From positions 186,001 to 250,000 of the forward strand of contig NZ_SSWH01000003.1 in the NCBI RefSeq assembly GCF_004803505.1: a DNA stretch of 64,000 nucleotides, given 5' to 3'. The DNA comes from Arthrobacter echini. GTDB lineage: Bacteria > Actinomycetota > Actinomycetes > Actinomycetales > Micrococcaceae. Below, piece by piece: positions 35,524 to 43,535 of this stretch; position 1 is the stretch's first letter, and each line of letters begins with the position of its first letter. The translations under genes were made by a program, and so were the position numbers. The notes beneath the pieces were generated by a model that saw only the letters and a program-made list of their open reading frames with translations, did no database searches and was not told the origin of the DNA.

Positions 35524-36411
35524 ATGGAGGCACTCATCCTCGCCTGGGACCCCGAGCGGCCGGTCTGGTCCGGAAGCTACGCCGAGGCCGTGCTGGCCGT
35601 GCGGGCGAGTGGCTCGGTGAGGCAGAGCTGGAGCGTTCCTTCCGTGCTCTCAGGCGACCTGTGGGCGTCGCCGGACGAGACTGTGGAGATGGACGTCTGG
35701 CTCGTCGTCGTCGGGCGCCGGCCCGCCATGCGCGGGCTCAGCGGACACGGTACCGTGACACGCGTACCCGGGCCGCGAACCGACGCATCGACCCTCCAGA
35801 TCGATGTCGACTTCGATGCCCTGCTCCAGCACGGTGACCAGCTCACACTGTCCCGGCTCGTCGGGGAACTGCCCGATCCCCTCGACGAGGAGAGTGTGCA
35901 GGTGGTGGGCGCGGCATCGGCACGGATCCTGCGTCGCCTGTGGACCGAAGCAGCACGCCCCGAGCGGGCCGTCGTGGAACCGCTGCCGGGCTGGCTTCCA
36001 CCGAACGCAACCCGACGAGTACGGGCCGACAGATTCGAACGGGATCCGGATCTCCGGCGCATCGTGCTGGCCCACCGTGGCTCTGCGTGCCACGCCTGCG
36101 GCCTGGACATGGAACAACGCTACGGTGCCGCAGGCCGCGACCTCATCCAGGTACACCACATCACGCCTCTCGAACTCCTCGGGCCCGGGTACGAGCCCGA
36201 CCCACTGACCGACCTGGTTCCACTGTGTGCCAGCTGCCATGTGGTGGCGCACAGTCGCTGGCCGGAGCCCTACTCCACCGAGGAGATCAAGCGGATGCTG
36301 CGGGAGAACGGCTTCCTGCGTGGCAGCATCCTCACGGACGAGCAGCGTGCCTCCGAGGCAGCCGCAGCGCGCATTCTCGGCGTGACCGCCCGCGAATCCG
36401 GGACTCCGTGA
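35524..36411 (+). CDS. HNH endonuclease domain protein
   Basis: 295 residues. The C-terminal HNH nuclease (about 195-245) has CHACGLDM, VHHITPLELLGPGYEPD and LVPLCASCHVVAHS, giving the catalytic His pair and two CxxC zinc pairs. The N-terminal 170 residues are beta-rich (MDVWLVVVGRRPAM, STLQIDVDFDALL) and belong to no family I recognise. Probably cytosolic; a role in DNA damage or defence is guesswork. ATG 35524 chosen from MEALILAWDPER; no strong ribosome-binding site. Confidence 0.85.
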   Translation: MEALILAWDPERPVWSGSYAEAVLAVRASGSVRQSWSVPSVLSGDLWASPDETVEMDVWLVVVGRRPAMRGLSGHGTVTRVPGPRTDASTLQIDVDFDALLQHGDQLTLSRLVGELPDPLDEESVQVVGAASARILRRLWTEAARPERAVVEPLPGWLPPNATRRVRADRFERDPDLRRIVLAHRGSACHACGLDMEQRYGAAGRDLIQVHHITPLELLGPGYEPDPLTDLVPLCASCHVVAHSRWPEPYSTEEIKRMLRENGFLRGSILTDEQRASEAAAARILGVTARESGTP

Positions 36412-36600
36412 GTGGCTGGGGCCCGAGCATCTTCGCTCCCTGACTCCCTGCGCCCCACGTCCGTGTGTTCGCCGGTGGCCGTTGATCTCGACGTCTGACT
36501 ACGAGTGACGCGGATCAGGAGCAGGATCCGATACCGCGCGATCGTGACACTATGGGGTGGTATGTCTGATGCTCGGACATGGTCTGGAGACCAGCTCGTC

Positions 36601-37344
36601 ATGGAGAAGAAGCGGACACGGACGGTGATGGCGACCGCCGCCGTACTGGGGACGGGGCTGGTGCTCGGCGGGACTGCCGCTTCCGCAGTCGAGCCCGGCC
36701 CGCCCGCGCCGACCACCGAGCCGAGTCCGCCCACCGAGCCGAGTCCGCCCACTGCTCCGCCGTCCTCCCCCACGACGCCGCCGGTCACCGAACCGGGAGT
36801 GGACCCGCCTCCGGATCCCGAGCCAGAGCCGTCCGTGGTCCCGGAGGCGCCGGATCCCGCTCCCGCGCCTGCACCAGCTCCCGCGCCCCCGGCTCCCGCT
36901 CCCGCGCCCCCGGATCCCGCGCCTGCGCCAGCTCCCGCGCCCCCGGCTCCCGCGCCAGCTCCCCAGCTTCCCGCTCCTGAGGAACAGCAGATCATCCCGC
37001 CGGCACAACCGCCGCAGGTCCCCGCTCCCGACAGCTTCGTCGCGGAACTCCCGCCCCCGCTGGACGACGCACCCGCACGCCGTCCCTCCCCGACGAGGAC
37101 TCCGAAGGCGACCACGAATCCTTCTCCGTCCTCGACACCGCCGACTGCCACGGCGTCGGCAACCCAGGTGCCGTCTCCCACCTCGGTTGCAAGTACGGGC
37201 GCTGATCCTGCAGCGCTGGAGCCGACCGAGTCGCAGACACCGCTGAACGTGCCTCTCCTCGCCGTCCTGTCGGTCGTGATCGTCGGTTGTATCGCCGGCC
37301 TCGTCGCACTGTTCGGTGTGCCCGGGAGGCGGGTGCCGCGTTGA
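36601..37344 (+). CDS. secreted Pro/Ala-rich protein with C-terminal membrane helix
   Basis: 247 residues. Signal peptide MEKKRTRTVMATAAVLGTGL with probable cleavage after TAASA. About 150 residues of Pro-rich sequence follow, first TEPSPPT repeats, then PAPAPA runs interrupted by PDP. Then comes a Ser/Thr/Pro segment, a membrane helix (VPLLAVLSVVIVGCIAGLVA) and a basic tail (GRRVPR). No LPXTG is present. Likely a wall-spanning surface protein. ATG 36601 fits the signal peptide and has GGAG 11 bases upstream; ATG 36562 is a poorer alternative. Confidence 0.75.
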   Translation: MEKKRTRTVMATAAVLGTGLVLGGTAASAVEPGPPAPTTEPSPPTEPSPPTAPPSSPTTPPVTEPGVDPPPDPEPEPSVVPEAPDPAPAPAPAPAPPAPAPAPPDPAPAPAPAPPAPAPAPQLPAPEEQQIIPPAQPPQVPAPDSFVAELPPPLDDAPARRPSPTRTPKATTNPSPSSTPPTATASATQVPSPTSVASTGADPAALEPTESQTPLNVPLLAVLSVVIVGCIAGLVALFGVPGRRVPR

Positions 37345-37421
37345 CGTCCGCCCCGCCAATTGTGACCAGTTCGACACGTGTCGTCGGAGGTTTCACGACC
37401 GAGGGGCGGGACACTTGAAGC

Positions 37422-37709
37422 ATGGTACTCATGGGGATCGAAACGGCACGACCAGCACAATGGCTCAAGGACAACCGGACGGCCCTGCCATCCGTCCTCG
37501 CATTGCTCGGGGTGGCGGTGTTCTGGGTCGTCGGCGCTTTCGGCGGTATCAGCTTCCTCCACGACGCCACCTCACCGATGGCGATGCTCACAGGTCTCTA
37601 CCTGATGCTGGTGGCCGTTGCGGCGTCGATCATCGTCGCCGTCCTCGCCCTGACGGATCTGGTGCGTCGCTTCTCCGGGCAGCGCATGGCCCGCCGAGAC
37701 GAGCCGTAG
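37422..37709 (+). CDS. hypothetical two-helix membrane protein
   Basis: 95 residues. Two hydrophobic stretches: LPSVLALLGVAVFWVVGAFG (about 22-41) and GLYLMLVAVAASIIVAVLAL (about 58-77), with a basic Arg-rich tail. Start is ATG 37422 or 37431; only a weak GAAG precedes the first. It sits between the Pro-rich protein and the flavin monooxygenase genes on the same strand. No recognised family. Confidence 0.6.
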   Translation: MVLMGIETARPAQWLKDNRTALPSVLALLGVAVFWVVGAFGGISFLHDATSPMAMLTGLYLMLVAVAASIIVAVLALTDLVRRFSGQRMARRDEP

Positions 37710-37785
37710 CCGACACTCCGGCGCCGGACCGTTGATACCGGAAGGCGGGTTCCGGCCGGTTCTGGATCGTGTCATCATTGGGCGC

Positions 37786-39177
37786 ATGCCCTACGTCGTC
37801 AGGCAACGCCACCGTGCTCCCGCCGTCATCCGCCCGGTTCCCCCGGACCCGAATCTTCCCCGCGCCTGCATCATCGGTGCAGGCTCGTCGGGGTTGGCCG
37901 CCGCCAAGGCACTGCACGCCGCAGGTATACCCTTCGACTGCTTCGAACAGGGCAGCGCCATAGGCGGTAACTGGGTGTTCGACAACCCGAACGGCGTCTC
38001 CGCCTGCTACGAGACACTGCAGATCAACACCTCGTGTCCGCGCATGGCGTTCTCCGATTTCCCGATGCCCCGCGACTATCCGCCCTACGCGCGGCACGAC
38101 CAGGTGGCGGCCTACTTCGACGCCTACGTCGACCACTTCGCGTTCCGGGACAGGATCACCTTCAACACCACAGTGGTGCACGTCTCCCGCGCGGACTCCG
38201 GGTGGGACGTCGTGACGAGAGGCGCCGACGGTGAGCTCACCCGCCACTACGACGCCGTCCTGGTCGCCAACGGTCATCACTGGGACCCGCGCTGGCCGGA
38301 TCCCGCCTATCCCGGGCACTTCGACGGTGAGCAGATGCACTCCCACGACTATCGCTCGGGCGACCAGTTACGCGACCGGGACGTCGTCGTCGTGGGATCG
38401 GGCAACTCGGCTCTCGACATCGCCTCCGAGGCCGGCAGGGTGGCCCGCAGCACCGTGCTGTCCCAGCGCCGGGGCCAGTGGGTGCTGCGCAAGTTCACCC
38501 TCGGCCTCGCCTCGGACCTGATCGCCCTGCCCGGCTGGATGCCGTGGTGGGCCACGAAGGCACGGCTCCGCTTCGGAGCACTCACCTCCGGCAATGCTGC
38601 GCGACTCGGTCTGCCCCAGCCGCAGCACGCGCCCGGTGAATCGCACCCCGTGCAGTCCGAGGAGATCCGCGATGCACTGCGTTCCGGTGCCGTCACTCCC
38701 CGTCCCGGCATCGAGCGGCTGGACGGCCACGAGGTGGTGTTCACGGACGGCAGCTCCAGCCGCGCCGATCTGATCGTGTGGGCCACCGGGTACAACGTGA
38801 GCTTCCCGTTCTTCGACGCCGATCTGCTGAAGGCCGAGAACAACAACCTGCCTCTGTGGAAGCGCACGGTCCACCCCGACCTGCCCGGTCTGTTCTTCAT
38901 CGGGCTGCTGCAGCCCGTCGGGGCGGTCATGCCGCTGGCCGAGGCGCAGTCCCAGTGGGTCGCCGAACACCTCACCGGCCGCTACGTCCAGCCGGCTCCG
39001 GGCGAGATCCGTCGCCAGATGATGTCGGAGCACGAACGGGTTCGACGTCGGTTCTACGATTCGCCCCGGCACACGATGGAGGTCGACTTCGACCACTACC
39101 TGTGGGACCTGGCGCGCGAACGCAGACGAGGTGCCCGCCGCGCCGAGGATGCACCCGCAGGCAAGGTGGCCGCATGA
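37786..39177 (+). CDS. flavin-containing monooxygenase
   Basis: 463 residues. FAD-binding Rossmann fold near the N-terminus (ACIIGAGSSGLAAAKALHAA), the FMO identifier region FDGEQMHSHDYR, the NADPH fold VVVVGSGNSALDIASEA and the ATGY motif (VWATGYNVSFPF). It uses NADPH and oxygen to oxygenate a soft nucleophile or ketone; substrate unknown. ATG 37786 keeps a 22-residue basic lead. The stop overlaps the start of the dehydrogenase gene (ATGA), so the two probably act on one pathway. Confidence 0.92.
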   Translation: MPYVVRQRHRAPAVIRPVPPDPNLPRACIIGAGSSGLAAAKALHAAGIPFDCFEQGSAIGGNWVFDNPNGVSACYETLQINTSCPRMAFSDFPMPRDYPPYARHDQVAAYFDAYVDHFAFRDRITFNTTVVHVSRADSGWDVVTRGADGELTRHYDAVLVANGHHWDPRWPDPAYPGHFDGEQMHSHDYRSGDQLRDRDVVVVGSGNSALDIASEAGRVARSTVLSQRRGQWVLRKFTLGLASDLIALPGWMPWWATKARLRFGALTSGNAARLGLPQPQHAPGESHPVQSEEIRDALRSGAVTPRPGIERLDGHEVVFTDGSSSRADLIVWATGYNVSFPFFDADLLKAENNNLPLWKRTVHPDLPGLFFIGLLQPVGAVMPLAEAQSQWVAEHLTGRYVQPAPGEIRRQMMSEHERVRRRFYDSPRHTMEVDFDHYLWDLARERRRGARRAEDAPAGKVAA

Positions 39178-40010
39178 GCAGCCCACGTGACGGCGGCGCC
39201 GTCGTCACGGGCGCGGGGAGCGGCCTGGGCCGGGAGATCGCCCTGCGGCTCGGTCGGCTCGGGTGGCACGTTCACGCGACGGACATGGACGAGGCGCTCG
39301 CCGGGTCCGTCGCGGCGGAGATCCGGGATGCGGGCGGCTCCGCAAGCTCGTCCGCCGTCGACGTCCGCGATCCCGACGCGTGTCGCACAGCGGCCAGGGC
39401 GACAGCTGCACAGAGCGGCGCACTCGGTCTCTGGGTGAACAACGCCGGAGTCCTGACCACCGGTCCGGTCTGGTCGCACAGCGACCAGCAGCGGCGCCTG
39501 ATGATGGAGGTGAACGCCCTCGGGACGATGCACGGGACCATCGCCGCGCTGGAGGTGATGCGCCCGGCCCATCGCGGTCACGTCGTCAACATCGCCTCCC
39601 TCGCCGGACTCGTCTCCGTCCCCGGCGAGGGCGTCTACGCGGCGTCCAAGCACGCCGTCATGGGGTTCAGCACGTCCGCGCTCTGCGATCTCCGCGTGGA
39701 GGGCGAGCGTGCCATCGACATCAGTTGTGTGTGCCCCGATGGCATGTGGACGCCCATGCTGTTCGACAAGGTGCACGATCCGGATGCGGCGATGTCCTTC
39801 TCCGGCAGGCTGTTCCAGCCCGAGGAGATCGCCGAGCTCGTCCTTCGCGTGGTGGCGAAGCCCCGGCCGGTCACGACGGCGCCGGTGTGGCGGGGTGTGC
39901 AGGTCCGGCTCTTCGACCTGGTCCCTGGCCTTGCCGTGCGGGTTGCGCCGTACGTGGTGCGCCTGGCCCACCGGCAGCAGGCAGCCATGGCGCGGAAGAT
40001 GGCGCCCTGA
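39174..40010 (+). CDS. short-chain dehydrogenase/reductase
   Basis: 278 residues, classical SDR: cofactor motif VVTGAGSGLGREIALRL, NNAG (LWVNNAGVL), catalytic Ser in VVNIASLAG and Y-x3-K in VYAASKHAV. The Asp-containing loop ATDMDE after strand 2 suggests NAD. Translationally coupled to the monooxygenase upstream. Its end lies 9 bases from the end of the convergent Crp/Fnr regulator gene. Confidence 0.92.
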   Translation: MSSPRDGGAVVTGAGSGLGREIALRLGRLGWHVHATDMDEALAGSVAAEIRDAGGSASSSAVDVRDPDACRTAARATAAQSGALGLWVNNAGVLTTGPVWSHSDQQRRLMMEVNALGTMHGTIAALEVMRPAHRGHVVNIASLAGLVSVPGEGVYAASKHAVMGFSTSALCDLRVEGERAIDISCVCPDGMWTPMLFDKVHDPDAAMSFSGRLFQPEEIAELVLRVVAKPRPVTTAPVWRGVQVRLFDLVPGLAVRVAPYVVRLAHRQQAAMARKMAP

Positions 40011-40019
40011 GGGGGCCCG

Positions 40020-40703
40020 CTATCGAGGTGTGGCTACGTCCTCGAGTGCATCGACGTCGAGAATCCTGACGTTCCGGCGCCCGTCGAGTTCGATGAGCCC
40101 GGAGGCGGCGAGCGCGGCGAGGCGCCGGCTGAGGGTTTCCGGCGTCGTGCCGAGGTAGGAGGCGACTTCCTGCTTCGCCATCGGCAGTCTCACGGTGGCC
40201 GCTCCGTCACGGATGCTGCCGGGCAGGTCCAGCAGGTAGGCGGCGACGCGGGCCGTGACATCGCTGGACGTGATGGCGGCCAGGAGTCGCTCGACGGAGG
40301 AGAGCCGGTCGGACAGCGTGTGCAGCATACGCCGACTGATGTCGGGGTAGTCGCGTAGCAGGATTGCCAGGTCGGCATGGTCGAAGACGCACATCCTGCT
40401 GTCTTCCAACGCGACAGCGAGGTCGCTGGGGCGGCGGCCGGTCAAAAAGGCCCGTTCCCCCACGACGTCGCCGTCGCTCACGGTTCGCAGGATCTGCTCC
40501 TGACCGTTGGCGGCGGCGCGACTGACCTTGAGCTGTCCGCTGTGCATCACCAGCAGCCGTGAGACCGGCTGACCGGGGAACTGGACGATCTCCCCCTTCT
40601 CTGCGAGAACCGGTCGGGCGAAGTCCGCGACCCGGACCTGCTCCTGGAAGGTGAGACCCTGGAAGATCGGGACGCGGGTGACGCACAGGTCGTCCTCGGG
40701 CAT
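40020..40703 (-). CDS. Crp/Fnr-family transcriptional regulator
   Basis: 227 residues. Cyclic-nucleotide-type sensor domain (VPIFQGLTFQEQVRVADFA, SRLLVMHSGQLKVSRAA, GDVVGERAFLTGRRPSD), dimer helix, then winged HTH MAKQEVASYLGTTPETLSRR. The recognition helix carries E-x2-S-R (ETLSRR), as in FNR, rather than the R-E-x3-R of CRP, so TTGA-type half-sites are expected. Only two Cys are present (one near position 7, one in RMCVFD), too few for an FNR-type iron-sulphur cluster. Divergent from the metal-transport genes. ATG 40703 preferred to GTG 40721. Confidence 0.92.
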   Translation of the reverse strand: MPEDDLCVTRVPIFQGLTFQEQVRVADFARPVLAEKGEIVQFPGQPVSRLLVMHSGQLKVSRAAANGQEQILRTVSDGDVVGERAFLTGRRPSDLAVALEDSRMCVFDHADLAILLRDYPDISRRMLHTLSDRLSSVERLLAAITSSDVTARVAAYLLDLPGSIRDGAATVRLPMAKQEVASYLGTTPETLSRRLAALAASGLIELDGRRNVRILDVDALEDVATPR

Positions 40704-40779
40704 GGAGTGAGCGTATCGCACGACGGCGCGGCGGGCACCGTGGAACGGTGTGGGCAGCGCTCCGGCGGCGTTGCCCGAA

Positions 40780-40795
40780 CTTGACCCAGGTCAAG
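40780..40795. promoter_or_regulatory. FNR-type palindrome in the divergent promoter
   Basis: CTTGAC-CCAG-GTCAAG, a perfect palindrome matching TTGAC-N4-GTCAA, the FNR/Crp-family layout. Its centre is about 32 bases upstream of a possible -10 (TATCGT, 40817-40822), i.e. near -41 of the predicted start for the plus-strand genes, the class II activator position. It lies 77 bases upstream of the regulator's own start. Confidence 0.75.
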
Positions 40796-40863
40796 GAGTT
40801 CGCGGTGCGGTCGACCTATCGTGAAGGTGTCATCAAGGAACACCACGACGAAAGGACTCCACC

Positions 40864-41097
40864 ATGACGACCACAACCACGACGCACACGGTCCTGAGGG
40901 CAGAGGGGTTCTCGTGCCCCTCCTGTGTCGCCAAGATCGAGAAGCAGATCGGCCGCCTGAAGGGTGTCGAGAACGTGGAGGTCCGCTTCGCATCTGCCCG
41001 GATCGAGGTCGACCACGACGCCGAGCGCGTTTCCGTGGACGACATCGTCGCAGCCGTCGCGAAGGCCGGTTACAGGGCCGCTCCCGCAGCCATCTGA
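40864..41097 (+). CDS. heavy-metal-associated (HMA) domain protein
   Basis: 77 residues, a single ferredoxin-like HMA domain with the metal-binding CxxC in EGFSCPSCVAKIEKQIGRL, strand GVENVEVRFASARIEVDHD and the closing AGYRAAP. It probably binds and delivers a soft metal ion to the ATPase encoded next. AAAGGA lies before the ATG. It is 86 bases upstream of the ATPase gene and headed by the FNR-type site. Confidence 0.93.
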   Translation: MTTTTTTHTVLRAEGFSCPSCVAKIEKQIGRLKGVENVEVRFASARIEVDHDAERVSVDDIVAAVAKAGYRAAPAAI

Positions 41098-41183
41098 GAC
41101 CAGCGGGGCCCTGCGGGGTCCCGCCGGCAATCTTCGGTCATCCCGGTCCACCGGCTCGAAACGCAGGAAGGTCGTATCCGAAA

Positions 41184-43184
41184 GTGAACAGGCTCCAGAA
41201 ATGGGTCCATGGGAACTGGTTCGTTCCCGTCGCGTCCGGCGTGCTCATCATCATCTCGTTCGCCATCCGGCAGCTGGCAGACGGTGCCGCCGATCCCACC
41301 ATCGGCCCGCAGTGGTGGCTCGACGCCGGCGTTCACGCCACGCAACCCGGCGCAGCTTTCACCCTCGGCGATGTCCTCATGATCGCCGCGGCCGTGATCG
41401 CCGGCTACGGGATCGTCGTGAAGGCGGTCCGGGCGCTGACCGTCAGGGTCATCGGCATCGATCTGCTGGTATCGGTCGCGGCCATCGGCGCGGTCATCAT
41501 CGGCAACTTCTGGGAGGCTGCAGCGGTGACGTTCCTGTTCTCGGTCGGTCACGCCCTGGAAGCTGCCACCCTCAACAGGACGCGGTCGGCACTGGCCGAG
41601 CTGGTCGCCGTCGCCCCTGATTCAGCGATCGTCGTGCGCGACGGTCAGCAGCGGGAGGTCCCTGCCGCACAGGTGGGAATGGGCGAGATCGTCCTGGTCA
41701 AGAACGGCGCCAAGGTCCCCGTGGACGGACAGGTCGTCTCCGGCACCGGAGCCATCGACGAGGCGTCGATCACCGGCGAGTCGATCCCCATGGAGAAGTC
41801 CGAGGGAGCGCAGGTCTTCGCCGGCACCGTGTCCCGCGGTGGCTTCCTGCAGGTCCTGGCCACCGGCATCGGCGCCGATACCACCCTGGCGCGGATCATT
41901 CACCGGGTGGAGGAAGCGCAGGACGCCAAGGCCCGCACCCAGGCGTTCATCGACCGCTTCTCCGGCTGGTACACCCCTGCGGTGATGGTGCTGGCACTGG
42001 CGGCCGGACTGGTCTCCGGCGATGCGGTGCTCGCACTGACCCTACTGGTCATCGGCTGCCCCGGCGCCCTGGTGATCTCCATCCCGGTCGCCATCGTGGC
42101 CGGCATCGGCCGCGCTGCCCGCAACGGCATCCTGATCAAGGGCGGCGAGTTCCTGGAGACCTCGGCGAAGATCTCCGCGGTCGCCTTGGACAAGACCGGC
42201 ACCCTGACCGAAGGGCGCCCGGAGCTGACCGACGTCGTCGTCCTTGACTCAGCGCTGGAGCGCAGCGAAGTGCTGCGCTGGGCTGCCGCCGCGGAAGCCG
42301 GCTCCGAACATCCGCTGGCCCGTCCCATCCTGGAGACCGCCCAGGCCGACGGTGTGGGCCCGCAGGGTGTCCCGGACACTGTCACCCCGGTTCCGGGCAA
42401 GGGGATCGTGTCCGTCGTCGACGGTCGTCGGGTGCTCATCGGCAACCCGCCGCTGTTGGCCGAGTACGGGGTCGTCGATGACGGCAGTGCGGTTCGGGCG
42501 GCGGAGGCGCTGTCCGCCGAGGGCAAGACGCCCATGATCGTGGCCGTGGACGATAGGGTGACCGGCGTCGTCGCCGTCGCCGACAGGCTCCGGCGGGACG
42601 CACCCGAGATGGTCGCCCACCTGCACCGGGCCGGCGTGAAGAAGGTGGTCATGCTCACCGGTGACAACCGGCTGGTGGCCGAAGCCATCGGGACGGCTAC
42701 CGGTATAGACGAGATCCACGCCTCCCTTCTCCCCGAGGACAAGCTGGACGCGGTCGTGCGGCTGCAGCAGGAAGGTCACATCATCGCGATGGTCGGCGAC
42801 GGCGTCAACGACGCTCCGGCCCTGGCCACTGCGGATATCGGAGTGGCCATGGGGGCGGCCGGGTCGGCCGTGGCCGTGGAGACCGCGGACATCGCCCTGA
42901 TGGGCGATGACCTGCTCAAGCTGCCTGAGGCGATCGGCCTGGCCAAGCGGACCGTGGCCGTGATGTGGCAGAACATCGCGATCGCCCTGATCACCGTGGT
43001 CCTGCTGGTGGCCGGCGTCTTCGCCGGCGGAGTGACCATGTCGCTCGGCATGCTCGTCCATGAGGCCTCCGTGCTGGTGGTCATCGCCAACGCGATGCGG
43101 CTGCTGCACAACACGTCGAGCTCGACCGCCGCGCCGCAGAGCGAGAGGATCATGGGGAGGGAGGTGCAGGAGGTGGGCGCCTAA
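41184..43184 (+). CDS. P1B-type heavy-metal translocating ATPase
   Basis: 666 residues, polytopic. It has no N-terminal HMA domain of its own. The actuator domain has ITGESIPMEK, the phosphorylation site is DKTGTLTEG, and the hinge is MVGDGVNDAPAL. The membrane motif in TM6 is IGCPGALVISIP, i.e. Cys-Pro-Gly instead of the usual Cys-Pro-Cys, and the last helices read LVHEASVLVVIANAMRLLH. With both deviating from ZntA/CopA, the metal cannot be assigned. GTG 41184 is the only start upstream of the first helix; spacing to GGAAGG is long. Confidence 0.92.
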   Translation: MNRLQKWVHGNWFVPVASGVLIIISFAIRQLADGAADPTIGPQWWLDAGVHATQPGAAFTLGDVLMIAAAVIAGYGIVVKAVRALTVRVIGIDLLVSVAAIGAVIIGNFWEAAAVTFLFSVGHALEAATLNRTRSALAELVAVAPDSAIVVRDGQQREVPAAQVGMGEIVLVKNGAKVPVDGQVVSGTGAIDEASITGESIPMEKSEGAQVFAGTVSRGGFLQVLATGIGADTTLARIIHRVEEAQDAKARTQAFIDRFSGWYTPAVMVLALAAGLVSGDAVLALTLLVIGCPGALVISIPVAIVAGIGRAARNGILIKGGEFLETSAKISAVALDKTGTLTEGRPELTDVVVLDSALERSEVLRWAAAAEAGSEHPLARPILETAQADGVGPQGVPDTVTPVPGKGIVSVVDGRRVLIGNPPLLAEYGVVDDGSAVRAAEALSAEGKTPMIVAVDDRVTGVVAVADRLRRDAPEMVAHLHRAGVKKVVMLTGDNRLVAEAIGTATGIDEIHASLLPEDKLDAVVRLQQEGHIIAMVGDGVNDAPALATADIGVAMGAAGSAVAVETADIALMGDDLLKLPEAIGLAKRTVAVMWQNIAIALITVVLLVAGVFAGGVTMSLGMLVHEASVLVVIANAMRLLHNTSSSTAAPQSERIMGREVQEVGA

Positions 43185-43240
43185 AAGAACATCACGGACG
43201 AGCCGCTGGCGCTGTACGCGCTCTCGAAGCTGACGCCGCC

Positions 43241-43288
43241 AGGGAGGTCGAACTCCCTCGGTCCTGACCCCCATCCATCCGCCGAGGG
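43241..43288 (+). terminator. hairpins after the P-type ATPase gene
   Basis: AGGGAG-GTCGAA-CTCCCT (43241-43258), overlapped by CCCTCGG / CCGAGGG (43255-43261 and 43282-43288). The two are mutually exclusive folds. They start 57 bases after the stop and probably terminate the metal operon. No U-tract. Confidence 0.45.
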
Positions 43289-43337
43289 TAGCTGTGGTTG
43301 GTCGGTTCTGACACCCCCGGCGGCTCTGGCATGGATC

Positions 43338-43502
43338 TCAGGACTCCTTCCGGATTCCCTTGAAACTGCCACCGGACTTCTTCGCATCGAGGAACCGACC
43401 TGTTGAGGCATTACGCTTCACCCAGGTTCCTGAGGACGTGCGCACTTGGGAGCGCCCCTTGACGGCCCCCGTACGGGAGCCCCTGCCGGAATTCTTCGCC
43501 AT
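43338..43502 (-). CDS. small conserved basic protein, 54 residues
   Basis: A clear short frame with a strong ribosome-binding site (AGGAGG, 6 bases before ATG 43502). The product starts MAKNSGRGSRTGAVKGRSQV and ends GSFKGIRKES, with TWVKRNASTGRFLDAKKSGG between. It is rich in Lys, Arg, Gly and Ser. I recognise the pattern from widely scattered small bacterial proteins (SGKGSR...TGRF...PFKGVRKE), often on mobile DNA, of unknown role. It lies 33 bases after the 448-residue gene on the same strand and is probably co-transcribed. Base composition is lower in GC than the chromosome around it. Confidence 0.8.
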   Translation of the reverse strand: MAKNSGRGSRTGAVKGRSQVRTSSGTWVKRNASTGRFLDAKKSGGSFKGIRKES

Positions 43503-43535
43503 TGTTTACCTCCTGGGCCAGATGCTACCTGACAT

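Noticed and set aside
43181-43411. 76-codon minus-strand frame after the P-type ATPase
   Set aside because: Overlaps the well-supported 54-residue gene in another frame, has no ribosome-binding site, and resembles nothing known.
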